Of a DNA stretch of 64,000 nucleotides, positions 38,184 to 50,594 are shown piece after piece (positions within the stretch are counted from its first letter, which is position 1; every line of letters begins with the position of its first letter). This DNA is from Oxytricha trifallax (lineage: Eukaryota; Ciliophora; Spirotrichea; Sporadotrichida; Oxytrichidae). The translations under genes and the position numbers were made by a program. Where the stretch lies: contig ARYC01017831.1 in NCBI GenBank assembly GCA_000711775.1, forward strand, positions 25,456-89,455. Direction: 5' to 3'. The notes under the pieces were generated by a model that was not told where the DNA came from, made no database searches, and saw only the letters and a program-made list of their open reading frames with translations.

Positions 38184-41100
38184 ATGAAAGCGAGTTAGAA
38201 TTAACAATAGCAACAGCATACAGAGATCTACGTTTGGAGTAATGATGAATATGGACAGCTTGGTTTAGGTCATCGATATAATCAATCTAATAAATAAGAG
38301 CAAGAATTGCAAAATAAAAATCATAGTATAATTTCAGCTAGTTACGACGAAACTAGAAAATTGAATATTCCCAATTCGTGTAAACTTTATGAAAATAAAA
38401 TATTAAGGTTGAATTGAAACTCAATAATTAATCTTTATTTTTAATTGTAAAAATAATTAAAATTAATAGTTTACATTTCAGACAAAGATCAAGGAAGTTG
38501 CTTGCGGAGAGGACCACTCATGTTTGTTAACTCTTTCAGGCCACGTATACTCGATGGGAAGCAACCAATTCAACAAATTAGGAGTTAAAAACTTAAATAC
38601 ATTTTAGACTTCCCCCAAGAATGGCTTTGAATATTCTAATACCCCGAAACTAGTTTTAATCTAATTATTATAAAGGAATTTATGTCATTAAAAATTACAT
38701 TTATTTAAGTATAGTCGAATTGCTAGTAAATTATGAAGTTATAAGCATTAGCTGTGGCTGGAATCATACAGCTTGTGTGAGCATTGATGGACTCAGCTTC
38801 TCCTGGGGTCAGTATGAATATGGATAACTTGGACTTGGAAAGATTAGCTCATAGTAAAGAAGAAATGAATCTTTAATAAAATAATTATATTTAAATGAGT
38901 CTTCTGTATTTTAGCAAGGAATCTTTCCATCAATAGTAGAATTCTTTTAGCAAAACAATATAAAAATTGTAAATGTAGCTTGTGGAGGAAAACACACTCT
39001 TTTTCTTTCCAGTAAGTGTATTCAATCTGTGTAAATGTAAAATATTATGAGTAGATCATGGAAATGTATACGGGTGTGGATAATTGATTTTGAATAACTT
39101 GGATTAAGCGTTGAGTTGTCAAAACTTGAGTATTTGCCTAAGATAACAGCAGGATTAAGGGAAGAAATTACACAGATTCTGACTGGAATATTTCATTCTT
39201 TATGCTTAACAAGTACGAATTAAAAACTTAAACTTACTTTTTAGGAAACGGGCAGGTTTATTCTATGGGAGACAACTCATTTGGGTAATTGGGAATTGGT
39301 ATGCAGGACATTTAATATAAAGATATTCCAACGAGGGTTCCTTCCCTTAGTATAATTTGAGTTTTATATAAAGATATTGTTTAATGATTATAACATAACC
39401 AAGATCTCTTCAGGACACCATTCAGCAGCTTTATCAAGCTCCGGGTAATTATTCTTCTGGGGAACTGGCGTCTTTGGATCATTTTACGAACCAAAAGGGG
39501 TTATAGATTCAGATATTATAGATGTGGGTGTTGGAGGGTGCTTTGGAGCGGCACTTGATAGAGATGGACTTATTTGGACTTGGGGATCAAACAGCAAAGG
39601 AGAGCTTGGAGTGGGTGATTTTGAGCCAAGACCTTACCCTTATCCAGTAACATACTTCTAGAACAAGAAAGTTAACAAGTTGCTTGTGGTGGATCATTTG
39701 CTTTAGCTATTGGCAACTCAAAGATAAAGACAATTTATCTAATGCCTCTAATCCAAAACTTCAAGTTTAGCTAGATGCCTAAAGTATGATGCATAATAAT
39801 TACTCATCATCCAATTTAAGTCATGCTAACAGCACACCGTATCTTAATCAACCTGAAAGACCAAACTAATCTTACTAGTAAATCAATGCGAATAATTCTT
39901 CATACCCAAATATCCAGGGTGCCTATGATGTAAATTTAGATCCTGTAAACTTATCTTATCAAAACTAAGATTACATGGTTAATACTTCCTAGCTTTTGAA
40001 CCCCAGAGACCTGAGTCCATATTAAAATTAAAGGTATTAGCATGTGTCTTAAGTACCTACAAATATTTAAATAAACAGAACCTCATTTTTACCAGCGGAG
40101 AAAGAAAATGCAGCATATTCTGTAAATATTGAATGTTATTTCTTATTAAACTAATGTAAATGAAGATAGAATCAGTAAAGTGATACAAAGTCTTTAATAG
40201 AAGCAATTAAAAATGAAAACAAAAAAACCTTCGAAATAAAACTCTTCTAACAAAAATCACTCTCGCAAAAGATCCACCTCAGCAAAATCGAAGCAACTGA
40301 ACATTTCAAATTTGGAATTAAGTGCAATAAATAAATCACTTGTAATGGCTGAAGAATTCAAGTCAAATCTGGTATTAGATAAAACAGTTTAAAAAGTGTT
40401 AGACAGAGAAAGAGAGTATCTAGAGGATATGCTAATTAAAGAAAAGAAAGAAAACTCTTTAAAAGAAGAGATAATCTCGAGTTTAAGAAATGACATTGAA
40501 ACTTTAGCAAACTAGTTATAATAAGTAGTTCAGCTGCAGTAGAGAGAATTAAATGAGAAGAAGAAAAATAAGTCAAATAAAAAGCCTTAAAATAAACAAA
40601 AGAGTAAATCACCACCAAGATAAGCTAGAGATCAAAGCGAATAATCTGCTTTAAAGACAGATAGTAAGGACCAGACTATAAAATAAATTTAGCAACAACT
40701 TGAGTAATAAGTTAAACATAATGAAGATATGGAGTACTTGCTTAATGTTAAGGATCAGGAAAACAAGCAGCTTAACTCATAAATTGAAAAAATTAAAGAG
40801 TAGAGCAAGGCTTAACTACTAGAGAAAGATTAAGTGATTGCTGGGCTTCATCAGTAACTCAAATCTTAATAATTGTAATTAGAATAGAATGATAAAATTC
40901 AACAATAGCTTCAGCAGCTAAACTAAAGAGTTGAGCAGGAAAATTAACTTTTGAAGAGTCGCAAGTAAGACTACACTAATAAATTTGACACTCTATCAAA
41001 TGAAATGAATTAGCTTAAATAACTGGTAACTGATATTTAACATCATCAAGTTCCAAATGCTTAACTCAAAGAAAATGAGAGTACAATGAGTTTTGCTTAG

Positions 41101-42174
41101 AACTAGCAATAACAGAATCTACTTTAATCTCATTTCTACAACTAAACAGATCAGCAGTACTTTAAGACTTCTCTCAGCAACAATTCTACCATACCAATTA
41201 ACAATAATCATGATGCTAATAGTACAGTACGAGACATTCTAAAGTAAAACATAAAGTAAGCTGTTGCCAATTCTGCTTAAAAGCGTAAAGAAATCAAGTT
41301 AGATGAGTCAATTATTTCAGCTAATGACCAAAGTGAAAATGAAAGAGTGAACAGATTTTAGAGACCAGAAAGGAATATTGTATAAGAGATTTAAGATTAG
41401 AACATCAAGCTTAGCGATGAGCTTCTTAATAAATCAGTTAACAAGCTGCTCTAAATAATGAGAACACCAAATAGAAAGAGTGGATCTGAGGCAAGAGTGA
41501 ATGAACAGTTAAAAAATGATTAGAAATCCAATAATTCTCTTAGCCCCTACTCCAATAAAAGTTTAGCACAGCATTTTAAGAGGCAACTTGAAAAGTCTGC
41601 TGATAATAAAGACTAATCAAAGCATTCAGTTTCAGATAGAAAAGATGAGCAGAAATAGAAAGGTGGTAGACTTCAAAATTTGAGTGAAATGTTCCAATCG
41701 TCTAAGCTATCCCAATTATTCAAGAAGCCTGCTTATTACTCGTAAGTTACGAAATTCTTTAATTTATTTAATCTATAGATCAATAAGGAATACGACTACT
41801 TAAGATAAAGAAAATTCAGCTGTAAAATCCCCAAACTTAAAGAACTAATAGAACTTAAATGATCTCTCAGTAGATAATATTTCTCATATCGAAGATAAAA
41901 AGGCAAAAAGTCAAAATTACAGATTGACTAAGAGCTATGCTACAGATGTCCAATAGCCAAGAAAGAAAGAGTCTATTCATAAATTTAAAGCAAATATTAA
42001 ATAAAATCCTATAAAATTGAATTTATATATTTATAAATGGGTATTTGAATTATTTAAAAAGCAAAGTTGGTGAGGTTAGAGAGAAACAAAAATGACTTAG
42101 AAAATAAAATGAGAGAATTTGAAGATAAAATAAGGGCAAGCAACACAAGATTAAGTCAAAGCAATATTAATTGA
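38184..42174 (+). CDS. RCC1-repeat protein with long coiled-coil tail
   Basis: The N-terminal third (38184-39700) is a seven-bladed RCC1-type propeller. Repeats include VWSNDEYGQLGLGH, VACGEDHSCLLT, SCGWNHTACVSIDG then SWGQYEYGQLGLG, VACGGKHTLFLS, VYSMGDNSFGQLGIG, ISSGHHSAALS and WTWGSNSKGELGVGDF. Short introns and IESs separate blades (near 38400-38480, 38650-38710, 38865-38915, 39014-39055, 39215-39245, 39358-39390). From 39720 the protein is Asn/Ser/Gln-rich. From 40300 to 41500 it is a long Glu/Lys/Gln/Leu coiled coil in which most Gln are TAA/TAG. A 37-nt intron lies at 41742-41778. The last segment (42065-42174) ends LSQSNIN. RCC1 propellers commonly act as GTPase exchange or cytoskeletal scaffolds; with a coiled-coil tail a basal-body or cortical role is possible but is inference. 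Confidence 0.85.
40128..40161 (+). other. 34-bp IES in RCC1-repeat gene (pointer GTAAAT)
   Basis: GTAAAT at 40122-40127 repeats at 40156-40161. Excision joins ENAAYSVN to EDRISKVIQSL in frame and leads into the coiled coil. Left in place, the frame meets TGA within the spacer region. Confidence 0.9.
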
Positions 42175-42382
42175 AATTACCCCCTAAAAGCACAAATTAA
42201 TTTATATTCAAGCTAAAAGAAATATAAACTGATAAATATTTTGGAATAGATAATAATACTGTGAATTAGTTCTATGATTTAAAATGACTGATTTAATTAT
42301 AATAATTTAACTTTATTTTTACTTTTAATATATTTGGAGTGATCCCATTCCTGCTAATTATAATTGAAATCTTTAAATAAAT

Positions 42383-43771
42383 ATGTCTTAAGATAATAAC
42401 AAAGTGGATATGAATCAGAGCTAAAATCAGCCCACTGAAGAAGACCAGCTTCAGGAATAAGCTTAATCCCAGGTAAATTAATAAGATATTTTTATTCTAA
42501 TTATAGGACCAGCAGTTGTACTATAATTAACAGCAGTAGTTATAGCAGCAAATGAGATCTCAACAAAACCCCAACTTCTATAACTTTATTTATCCATATC
42601 CATTTATTTAAATGAATATATAAAAGCCTAACAATTTGTACCATCATTCTCTATTTATTATTTAATTATAATGGACAAAGCATAATCTCAATCCCAATTA
42701 GTAGAGATAAATGATTCAAAACTCTCAAAGCCAGTACTTCTTGCCAAATATTAACTTATCTAAGCGCAAACCATGGAACCCCAGATTCCATGTCTCATCA
42801 CTTAGCAACCTAGCCAAGTCTCATCCATTCTACAGAGTAAGCTAAAATTTATTATTCAGCCCAATTTCCAGTTAATAGTGAATTTTTTGCTTTAATAATG
42901 ATTTATTCATTGTTTATTTTTTAACTATAGGGGTATTTTGATAAGAATGAGAGAGTTAATGACAGGAAACTTTTATTCAATTCATTCATTATTTTATTTC
43001 ATTATTTATTAAGATTTATACTTTTGAAGCCAACTCATCCAGAGAAAAGTATGAGGGAGATTATTCAAACTTAACAAACTCAGATGATGCGAAGAAGCAC
43101 AAGTCAATAAAGTCTTCATAAATATATTGAACATAATATAGTTTTAATAAAAAGAATTATAGTATATATATAATTTTCAGAACTGGGATGGTTACTTTAG
43201 CAAAATGCACAGCAAAAACAACGAAAAAGTTCACACTAATTTCAGAGAATTCTTTGATAAACCCATGTATATGATGCTAAGGGCTACTCAGGGTAAGTTT
43301 AATAATTATCAATTTACTTTAGCTATTATCATATTTCTTTTTTAAATCAATAAAATTTGATAATGTATTCTGTAAAACAGTTCTTTCTTACAATTCTTGA
43401 TTTGTAGGAACATTTACTTTGGACCGATGGAAGTTTACAACAGATTGTCTCCTAAGGGCAAGTAAATATCTCGCAAGACTTCCTCTGACTTTTACAAATC
43501 TCAACCAGCCGAGAGATTCTTGAAGACCAACAAAAGCGTGGCTTAACTCCCAGACCCTGAAATCTTGCAATTGAGAACTCCTTAAATTTTTAAATTATAT
43601 TTTGGAAATCCTTCGATTAAAAGTATATATGCCGTTATTATTTTAATACGATAAATAAGTCCAGTGTAGAAGAAAATGGAGGGGAAGTGGAACTAAAGAA
43701 TTGGCTTACCAATCTCTAAGTTTAATGAGAGTGTATACCCTAGATACAGAATTACCTTCAATAATCTTTGA
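42383..43771 (+). CDS. unidentified Q-rich protein with introns
   Basis: It starts MSQDNNKVDMNQSQNQP. A 34-nt intron at 42473-42506 is followed by a Gln-rich stretch ending MRSQQNPNFYNFIYPYPF. A less repetitive block, LPNINLSKRKPWNPRFHVSS, reads into the intron at 42837-42930 and continues GYFDKNERVNDRKLLFNSF. Further blocks are FEANSSREKYEGDYSNL (about 43025-43120), NWDGYFSKMHSKNNEKVHTN (43183-43290) and IYFGPMEVYNRLSPKGKQ (43415 onward). It ends VYPRYRITFNNL before TGA 43769-43771. AT-rich gaps at about 42985-43020 and 43125-43180 are probable IESs. The final segments look conserved, with many aromatic and charged residues, but I recognise no domain. Confidence 0.65.
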
Positions 43772-44989
43772 GAATACTGATACAGTCACTTATTAAGAAC
43801 CGTGATAAAGAATATAAGTTATTAAGTAATATTGACAATTATTTCAAAGAATATTACTGGAGTTATTATATCCACTAAATTTCTATTAAATTCCTTAGAA
43901 ATTTCAATTTTATTCAATTTACATTTTTAATACCCTAAGTCAAAGCGAGAATTATTTAACATTTGGAGTTTAATCAAATATGATTATTTACCTCAGATTT
44001 TATATTTATTCAAGAAAAATTAATTTGCCTATTTATCCTTAAACAGAATTGGAAATTATCAATAAAATTAAAAATATAAATTTAATATCCACTCACTTTA
44101 TCGAAGATAAATGCAAAAAATAAATTAATTTACTTATTAGAATATAAAATTGTAATAAGAAATAATAAAATAAAATAAAATTACAAATAATTTAATTTTA
44201 TTATATTAAATTTTCAATGTAAAATATCTTTTTTTTCAAGACAAAATATATTACTATAAATTAAATGGAAATTTAAAATATTTCTAATATTAGTGATATA
44301 AAATACTTATAAAATTCATAATTCATTAATGAATCCATATCTTTCTAAAATTGTTTAATTTTGATAAAATTTAATTAGCTTAAAATTTGCATTATTAGAA
44401 AGAGTTATTTGTCGTTAAATTATTTTTTATAATATTTATTTGTATATTTGAGTTTATTTTTGCTGAGGGAGGGGCAACAATAATTTTCTTTTATTATTCT
44501 CAAACAACTTAAATGTCAAAAACAATAAAATCATTATAAATAACTCATTAAATAAGTCGCTATAATTTATTTAGAAAATTTAGATACAAATTGGAATTAA
44601 GTATTTATTATGTTTAAAACATTTAAGTTGATTGAAAATTATAAGAGGAAATTTTTATGCCGGCCCTCCAAGAAGCAAAGGGTTAATACCTCATTTATAT
44701 ATAATTTAAATTGATTTTATTTTGATTCTATAATCATCAATACTTATTTTTTCTATAATCTACTCACATAATTATATTTGACAACGAAAATTTTATTCTT
44801 ATAAATAAACCAAGATTTACATACAACGAAGGAAGAGAAAAATATTAATACTAATATTATAAATTATACTTAAATTATTATAGAAACTGAATAATAAAGT
44901 AGATAATTAAAAAATAAAATATTTAATAAGTAAAATTAATGCAAAATAAATCTTTGAGATTAAATTCTTTTAATTATAATACAAATAAA
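43772..44989. other. AT-rich gene-free spacer
   Basis: About 1.2 kb without a protein-like frame. The only structure seen is the short inverted-repeat element at 44464-44671. Composition is extremely AT-rich, as expected for germline-limited spacer. Confidence 0.6.
44464..44671. repeat. ~208-bp diverged terminal-inverted-repeat element
   Basis: Left end GGAGGGGC...CAACTTAAATGT (about 44466-44517) is an imperfect reverse complement of the right end ACATTTAAGTTG...GCCGGCCCTCC (about 44621-44671). The arms are about 50 bp and the interior is AT-only. GC-rich termini in an AT-rich desert make it stand out. No clear target duplication was found. Confidence 0.6.
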
Positions 44990-46018
44990 ATGAGCCAAAG
45001 TCCACAGAAAAGAACGCTACCAAAAGATGTTATAAATAAAGATAAAATTGGGTTGTTACTGCTTAAATTAAATGATTTGGTAAATAATCTAATTGATTAA
45101 TTAATTTTATTTGGGAGAGCTAACTTTTAATACTAATTTTTCATAATTAATTTAATAGATTTAAGCATAATTTTACTTAAAATATTTAAAAATTTTAAAG
45201 ATAAATTAATATATAGAAAAGTGGGGACGATTGTTGAATTAGTGATTTAATTAAAATAAAAATTTTGATTAAATTCTTTTCTTAGAGGAATTAAATATAA
45301 GTAAATGACTCTAGATATTCATTAAGGATTATTAAAGAAAAAAATTAAAAATAAATAATTTATTAAGGAATTATTTTTAAACAATAATGAAAGAAATAAG
45401 AGACAACTAAGTAGAGTCCCCTGTTAGAGGCAGCATTGACAACAAGAAATTAAAAAAATGATTTTTTTATTTATTAAAAATAAATTAATTAATATCTATA
45501 AAGAGAATCTAATATTTTTAAAATTTAATACTGTCTAACAAAGTCCAGTCTAGTCAAAACAAGCATAGAGAGATTATCTCTACAGAAGACATTTAGTAAA
45601 AATAAAAAACTGAATTTTAAATTACTTAAATAATTACAAATTTTTATTAAAGCAAAGTTACAGAGAACTTATAGCACCCAAAATAGTTAAAAAAGCAAAT
45701 CCCTCAATTCATTCCACAAAATAATAGTACTTTCTCACCTACCAATTTGGGTTAGGGGGTGTCGAACGTAAAATACTTTCAAATTTCCAATCAATAAATG
45801 GAAGATCAATTCAATACTCACATGACTAGATGTAGAACTCAATTAGACCTATTTAATTGCAGGGTATCGGCCCTAATGATCATTACATGACAGAAACCAA
45901 AAAATATTTTAGTAGTTTTTAAATGAAAGGCTTGAAAAATAGTAATGTTCCACAATAAAAAGATCGATATTACTCTGTAGAGAACAGGAAAATATATTAA
46001 ATTAGAAAGTTATAAGGA
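44990..46018 (+). pseudogene. IES-rich gene running without a stop into GC-rich DNA
   Basis: Protein-like blocks with TAA/TAG as Gln run rightward. They are MSQSPQKRTLPKDVINKDK (44990), EIRDNQVESPVRGSIDNKK (about 45391), VQSSQNKHREIISTED (about 45545), TYSTQNSQK (about 45672) and IPQFIPQNNSTFSPTNLGQ onward (45690-45860). The last is GPNDHYMTETKKYFSSFQMKG to YYSVENRKIYQIRKLQ (about 45865-46015). AT-rich gaps between look like IESs or introns. No domain was recognised. The frame meets no TGA before composition changes abruptly to GC-rich at ~46018, so the 3' end is missing here. It is either truncated by an insertion or completed from a distant segment. Confidence 0.5.
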
Positions 46019-46620
46019 TAGAGTGACCCACAGGGGCCCGAGGCTGGAGACTTTCTAATAGAGCTTTCTACTACACTAAGGCCTGCTGATGGTAGGCAGG
46101 GGGTTGCTGGGTTCACCGCATTAGGGCCAGTCGGCGGGGTTCAATCTATCAGATCCTAGACTCCTCGAGTCGTCTGCACGCTAAGGATTTCCCTGCATTA
46201 GATGAGCTTCCTGGCGTGAGTTCAGCTTCCTAGATAATAGGGAGCAGGATGAAGGTGGTGCTCAACCTTCAAAAGTGAGACGATGAGAACCATAGAAGCC
46301 AACGATAATAATTTTCCTCCCACACCAGGTCGGGTTAATAAGGCTACCACAGCGAAAAGACAGAGACTACTATCTCAACAGCGGTGGAACCCGGTAAGCG
46401 TTTTCTCCAGACTCCCCTTTAATTGTTTACAGGAAGCAGATCTCTGCGAGCTCTGCGGGAGATACTCCTGGTCAATAGCCAGGCTCTTATCTCGTATGCA
46501 TCTTGATTACAGGGAAATGTGGAATGGAGGGCGAGGTGGTTTTTTGGAGTTTTTCTAGTTCACGACTTGCCACGTCATTGATTGCCACGTCAACTCACTT
46601 CAGATACGTCTACGTCACGA
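46018..46620 (+). other. GC-rich island with one spliced ORF
   Basis: Composition jumps from very AT-rich to about half GC. A plus-strand frame starting near ATG 46283 (MRTIEANDNNFPPTPGR) contains KATTAKRQRLLSQQRW. A perfect 39-nt GT...AG intron follows (GTAAGCGTTT...TTTACAG, 46393-46431), then ADLCELCGRYSWSIARLLSR. Without splicing the frame also stays open to 46557, so coding is uncertain. The right part holds three ACGTCA-type repeats (46570-46618) before AT-rich sequence returns. Not recognised; its composition matches the modules that follow and may share their origin. Confidence 0.4.
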
Positions 46621-46749
46621 CTAAAATTGATGGTTTGATTTTAGTATTAAAACAGTGAATTAATATAAAAGAATTAAAGATTTGGGAGAAATGAAAAATA
46701 AATGAACAAACAACCAATTATATGCAATTAATCTAATTACAAGTTTTAC

Positions 46750-47390
46750 TCACTATTTAAACTACTAATCAATCTCTTCTAGGATAACTTTCACTGACTC
46801 CTGATGCACTTGGGAGTACTTGCCTCGTCTGATCTCCTCTGCCTACGGCTTGATGTTCGCGGTGTACCAGGCAAGGAGCTTGTCCGCCTACAGGGTCTCG
46901 CACTGCTTCACGAGGAGGTTGAGGATCTTCTCTGGGAGCAGGGGACACTTGGCGAAGATCTTTCTGAGGAATGTGTGCAGCTGGTCTTCGGAGTTCTCCT
47001 ACATAAGTTGCAGCCGGTTCCTGTATCTCAAGGACCTTTGACTGGGGGTGAGCTTCTTGTAGGGGCCGGGGTTGCTCTTCTTCAAAGATTGCTCGATGTC
47101 CTGCTTGAAGTGTTTGAGATCTGAGCGTGCTCCTGTTACCACCTGCCAGTGCCATGCCATGAGTGCCTCAGCCTCGTGAGCTGCGGGCGCCCCCGATCTT
47201 CTCATGACTTCGTTGACCCTGGGCAGCTCTGGAAATGACGCGAGGCGATGTCTGTACTCGTGAATTAGAGCTAGCTGATCTCTGACTTGGAGGAGGGACT
47301 GCATGATCTTGGCCTCTTCCTGGGAGCTGGTGGTCTTGTCATCCTGAGAATGTTTTTATCTCTGTAGGGTTTGGTGCCATGTTTTGTCTA
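46750..47390 (-). CDS. module ORF A, copy 1 (unidentified)
   Basis: The minus-strand frame reads through TAG codons as Gln to TGA at 46750-46752. The N-terminal side begins after an apparent 3' splice site near 47391 (TTTAATTAG) with TWHQTLQRQKHSQDDK. An obvious core follows: IMQSLLQVRDQLALIHEYRH, PAAHEAEALMAWHWQVV, FLRKIFAKCPLLPEKILNLL and YTANIKPQAEEIRRG. It is about 213 aa, all-helical in appearance, rich in Leu/Gln/Glu, with no membrane segment and no catalytic motif known to me. GC content is far above every housekeeping gene in the window. A possible donor site (GAG|GTAAGTATTTT) upstream near 47487 implies a 5' exon. Confidence 0.5.
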
Positions 47391-47729
47391 ATTAAATTCA
47401 AATGTTAAAACTAATATATTACAGAGAGTCGTTAATTTAGTGTAATTAAGCGGTATTAATATAATAGGTCTGATCAAAAATACTTACCTCAAATTTTCTA
47501 CATATGATTTTTTGGCAAACAGTATTGCAAACGATGACAAAAAAGAATTTTTCTCTTGAGGGGGTGGCAGGGGCACCACGCGATTCTCCACATTTCATTT
47601 TACGGAAATGGAATGTCCGACTCAGACATCTATCCCAGGGGCCGAGATAAGTTGAGATCATTATTGGGGTCGAAATGTTGGGCTGAATTATGGAAATCTT
47701 GAATACCATATCAACTTGGAAAGTTTTAA

Positions 47730-47958
47730 TCAGACATTCCTCAAGCTCAAGTGGTCCAGGGCCGCGACCAGGGTTTTCTGGAACTCGTTCTGAAGCCAGT
47801 GCCTGTCCATCTGCGAGATTAGGAGGGGCAGGTGTGCGATGTACTCGTGCAGTTGCTTCCTATAGGGGTTACGATAAGTGAGCTTGCTTAGGAGCGTTGG
47901 CGGATCCTGCTCTAAGCTAGAAGGAATTCCTTTGCATAGCAGTGTATTTGCCTTGGCG
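47730..47958 (-). CDS. module ORF B, copy 1 (unidentified fragment)
   Basis: The best of three minus frames gives ANTLLCKGIPSSLEQDPP, then LLSKLTYRNPYRKQLHEYIA and MDRHWLQNEFQKTLVAALDH, ending LSLRNV before TGA at 47730-47732. The sequence is amphipathic and helical, similar in character to ORF A. It lies between A and C and may be an exon of the same protein, but the reading frames cannot be joined with the splice sites I can see. Confidence 0.4.
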
Positions 47959-47999
47959 GATTCTCATCTAATATTATAGTATATCAATTACTCAATGAG

Positions 48000-48890
48000 T
48001 CTTACTTGTTGTCTGTAGGAGGAATCCTGAGTGCCTTCAATATCTGCTAATGTGGTAGGATCAGATGTAGCTACAGTGTTGTGGCCAGTGTTAGCCCAGA
48101 TGTTCATGACGAATGCAGCAAGGATATTGACTTCAACCTTCAAATGCTATTGATGAAGTTGTTAGTTGGATAAACGAATGATCCAGTTGAACCATAGCTG
48201 AACACAAAAATGATGCTCTCGTCAATAAGTGCTTCAACATCGGCTTGAGGGAAGGTTGTGGTGTCTTCATAGAGGACGGCACTAATCTTGCTGAAAGTCA
48301 TAGCAACATATGAAGTCTAAGAAACATCTCCTACAGTTTGGTCTGAGAATCTCAAGTGGTCGAGGACCAGAGTGTCCGTTAAGCCGCCTAGATTAACGAC
48401 CCAGTAATGGGTGCCCAGGTAGGGGATCTCCACATCCTCCACCAGGCTTAGCTGAGGGCGTCGTCTCCAACTGATCTCTCATAGTATGAATGGGGCTCAC
48501 ATCTGAGATGGTTTTAGTGGTTGCAGTTGTCATCTTCTACCTTTAGGTTTCCATAGGGCCCCCACCTCTGACCTCGGGCGTGTCTGCCCTATTAGGTAGT
48601 GTCGTTCTCGATCGCAAGGTCTGATCCATCGTTTCATCGTTGCCCCTTTCGCACATGTAGGTGCCTTCTTTTGGAAATGTGAGATTTCTAACGGCCGCCC
48701 TCATCTCAATGCTGTGCTCGACGATCTCCCTGTGGTGGGTGGTGACATTGTCGCCGAAGATGGTGACCACCACGTCGTGAATCTCCTTCTTTGATCTCTT
48801 ACTAACGGTCATGTTGTCCAGGAGGCAGCGCAGCCAGGCCTCGAAGATGGCGGCGTCGAGGGTGTGAGTGGGCGTGAAGAACGCCTGCAT
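48000..48890 (-). pseudogene. module ORF C, copy 1, frameshifted (unidentified)
   Basis: ATG at 48888-48890 starts MQAFFTPTHTLDAAIFEAWL, with EIHDVVVTIFGDNVTTHHRE and a Pro/Arg/Gly-rich end. The frame stays open past 48540, but from about 48470 a different frame is clearly more protein-like: VEDVEIPYLGTHYWVVNLGG, SYVAMTFSKISAVLYED and IIFVFSYGSTGSFVYP. Another shift at about 48150 leads to VNILAAFVMNIWANTGHN, ending near a donor-like GTAAGACTC at about 48006. At least two frame changes, shared by copy 2, mean either introns/IESs that I cannot place or decay. The beta-rich second part and helical first part do not match a family I know. Confidence 0.4.
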
Positions 48891-48954
48891 CTTGGGAGAG
48901 AGCTACTGCATGTCCAGCTCTGGCGTTTAGGATGAGAGGAAAGGTATTATGTTA

Positions 48955-50590
48955 TTAGACACTCTGTTATCAGGGCTCAGCATTAGTATGGGTGGGATTG
49001 GGTTTTATAATAATAATTAGTTAACGATATATGCAATAAATTTTAACTCAGATCAATCATCAAATTTGTTAGCTTTTTAATGTGCGAAGGCCCCCCTAAA
49101 TATATATTGTACTATTGTTAATTTATTAAAAGCTACCAAATCAATCTATAATAATTAAAATACTATATTTATTTAAATTCAAATTTAAAATAACAACCAC
49201 CCTATCTCCATTCATTTCATTCTTTTATATGATTGTTCGATGTAAAAGAGTCTGTAAATGATTAAAATGCCATTTTTCAATTCTAAATTGTTATGAGCCA
49301 TAATTTCCTTCTAAGCTTCAAATTTAGATGATTTATAGATATTCAAAGCACGAAAGCACATTTTAAATTCAGTTCTTACAGACTTAATTAAAACATAGAA
49401 GTTTGACTTTGACAAGAGATCAAAGCCAATTCGAATTTCTTATGTAAAAATAATATTTTCAAATTTTGCCATTTTTTCAAATTTAACATAAAATTTCAAT
49501 TTTACTCAATAAATATAAAGGTCATTTGATGATTTCTACAATCGCAAAGCTAGAAATTTACACTAATCCCTATCGCAAATTGAAGTTTATTTCTTGTTAT
49601 GAAACCTTATGCTACAATTGTCAAAGTAAAAAGTTTTATGACATGACAAAGCATCGCAAAAAGCATTAAATTCTATCCTGGTCAAGCAACTAAATAAATA
49701 AAAAGATATGCAATAATAACTCTAAATTTAAAATACTTCGAATTTAATAAAATTTAATCTCAATTGTTGCAAGCTTGAAGATATTTAGATATTTAAAGAA
49801 CGAAAAAACCTTGAATAAACACATTTAAAAAGCACATTATTAACGGGACTTTAAGTTGATTCACATAAACTTGATTGTTTGATCTAATAGTTACTATAAA
49901 GGATTTGTATGCCCGCGAAGTTCAAACATCATATGAATTAAATATTCCTCTTGATGAATTATTCGAGCTTAATATGCTGTGTAAACCATTCTAAGCTCAA
50001 TGATCTATATCCATTTTGATAAAGCCCGTTCAAATTGAATCAACGAGTGAGTAAAACTCAATTCTCAAGCAATCGTCAAAAGCCTTCTAAAATATAAGCT
50101 GTTATAGGCATCTTTTTTAGTTTATTTATATATCTTAAAAAGAGACTTAGTTCTTTTGAACTTTATCAATTTAAATTTAAGGTGTAACTTACCTAGCTTA
50201 TCTATTATGGCAGCCAGCTTTTAAGTTTATTTAGATTCATCAATTTTCATTAGCTATTCTAGTTAACTGATTGCATGGAGAGATATATAAAACTGTCCTA
50301 AAAGTGTGTGATGCATTATTTCTTTACTATGATTTTAACCTGAAAATTAAATTTCCGCAATAAAATTTTAGAAATTCGTCAATTTAATTTTCAATCTCCA
50401 ATAAATACTTAATTTCCTATTTTGTGAGAATTAAGCATCTTCTCGTCGGCAAAAAGGGAAATGAAAAGATAAAATAATTTAGATTATGAAAGTTGATTAA
50501 GCTCTATCAATTCATTTGAGCCGAAACTAAGTGAAAGTCTTGAAATTACTTGTTACAAATCTTAGCTTTCACAACAACAACAACAACAAT
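48955..50590. other. AT-rich non-coding half of module copy 1
   Basis: No protein-like frame on either strand. It contains a GGCCCCCCT run near 49089 and ends in a short (CAA) microsatellite (50571-50589; six units here against three in copy 2). Conservation between the two copies is as high as in the coding half. Confidence 0.6.
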
Positions 50591-50594
50591 AAAA

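Larger units (their letters stand above)
46658..50594. repeat. direct repeat copy 1, ~3.94-kb composite module
   Basis: Starts AATTAATATAAAAG at 46658 and ends in (CAA)n-ATAAAA at about 50594. It matches 51150-55079 nearly base for base, with scattered substitutions and single-base indels, so copy 2 is not a simple assembly echo. The left 2.3 kb is GC-rich with minus-strand ORFs A, B and C. The right 1.6 kb is AT-rich and non-coding. Confidence 0.9.

Noticed and set aside
46804..47155. Overlapping ORFs on both strands (plus 46804-47124, minus 46769-47155) in the GC-rich module
   Set aside because: They are shadow frames of ORF A. Only the minus frame ending at 46750 has balanced, protein-like composition.
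47446..47881. Frames giving MVFKISIIQPN... (minus) and MEILNTISTW... (plus)
   Set aside because: Low-quality composition (runs of Ser/Pro/Arg or hydrophobic AT-derived residues) and overlap with the better ORF B frame.
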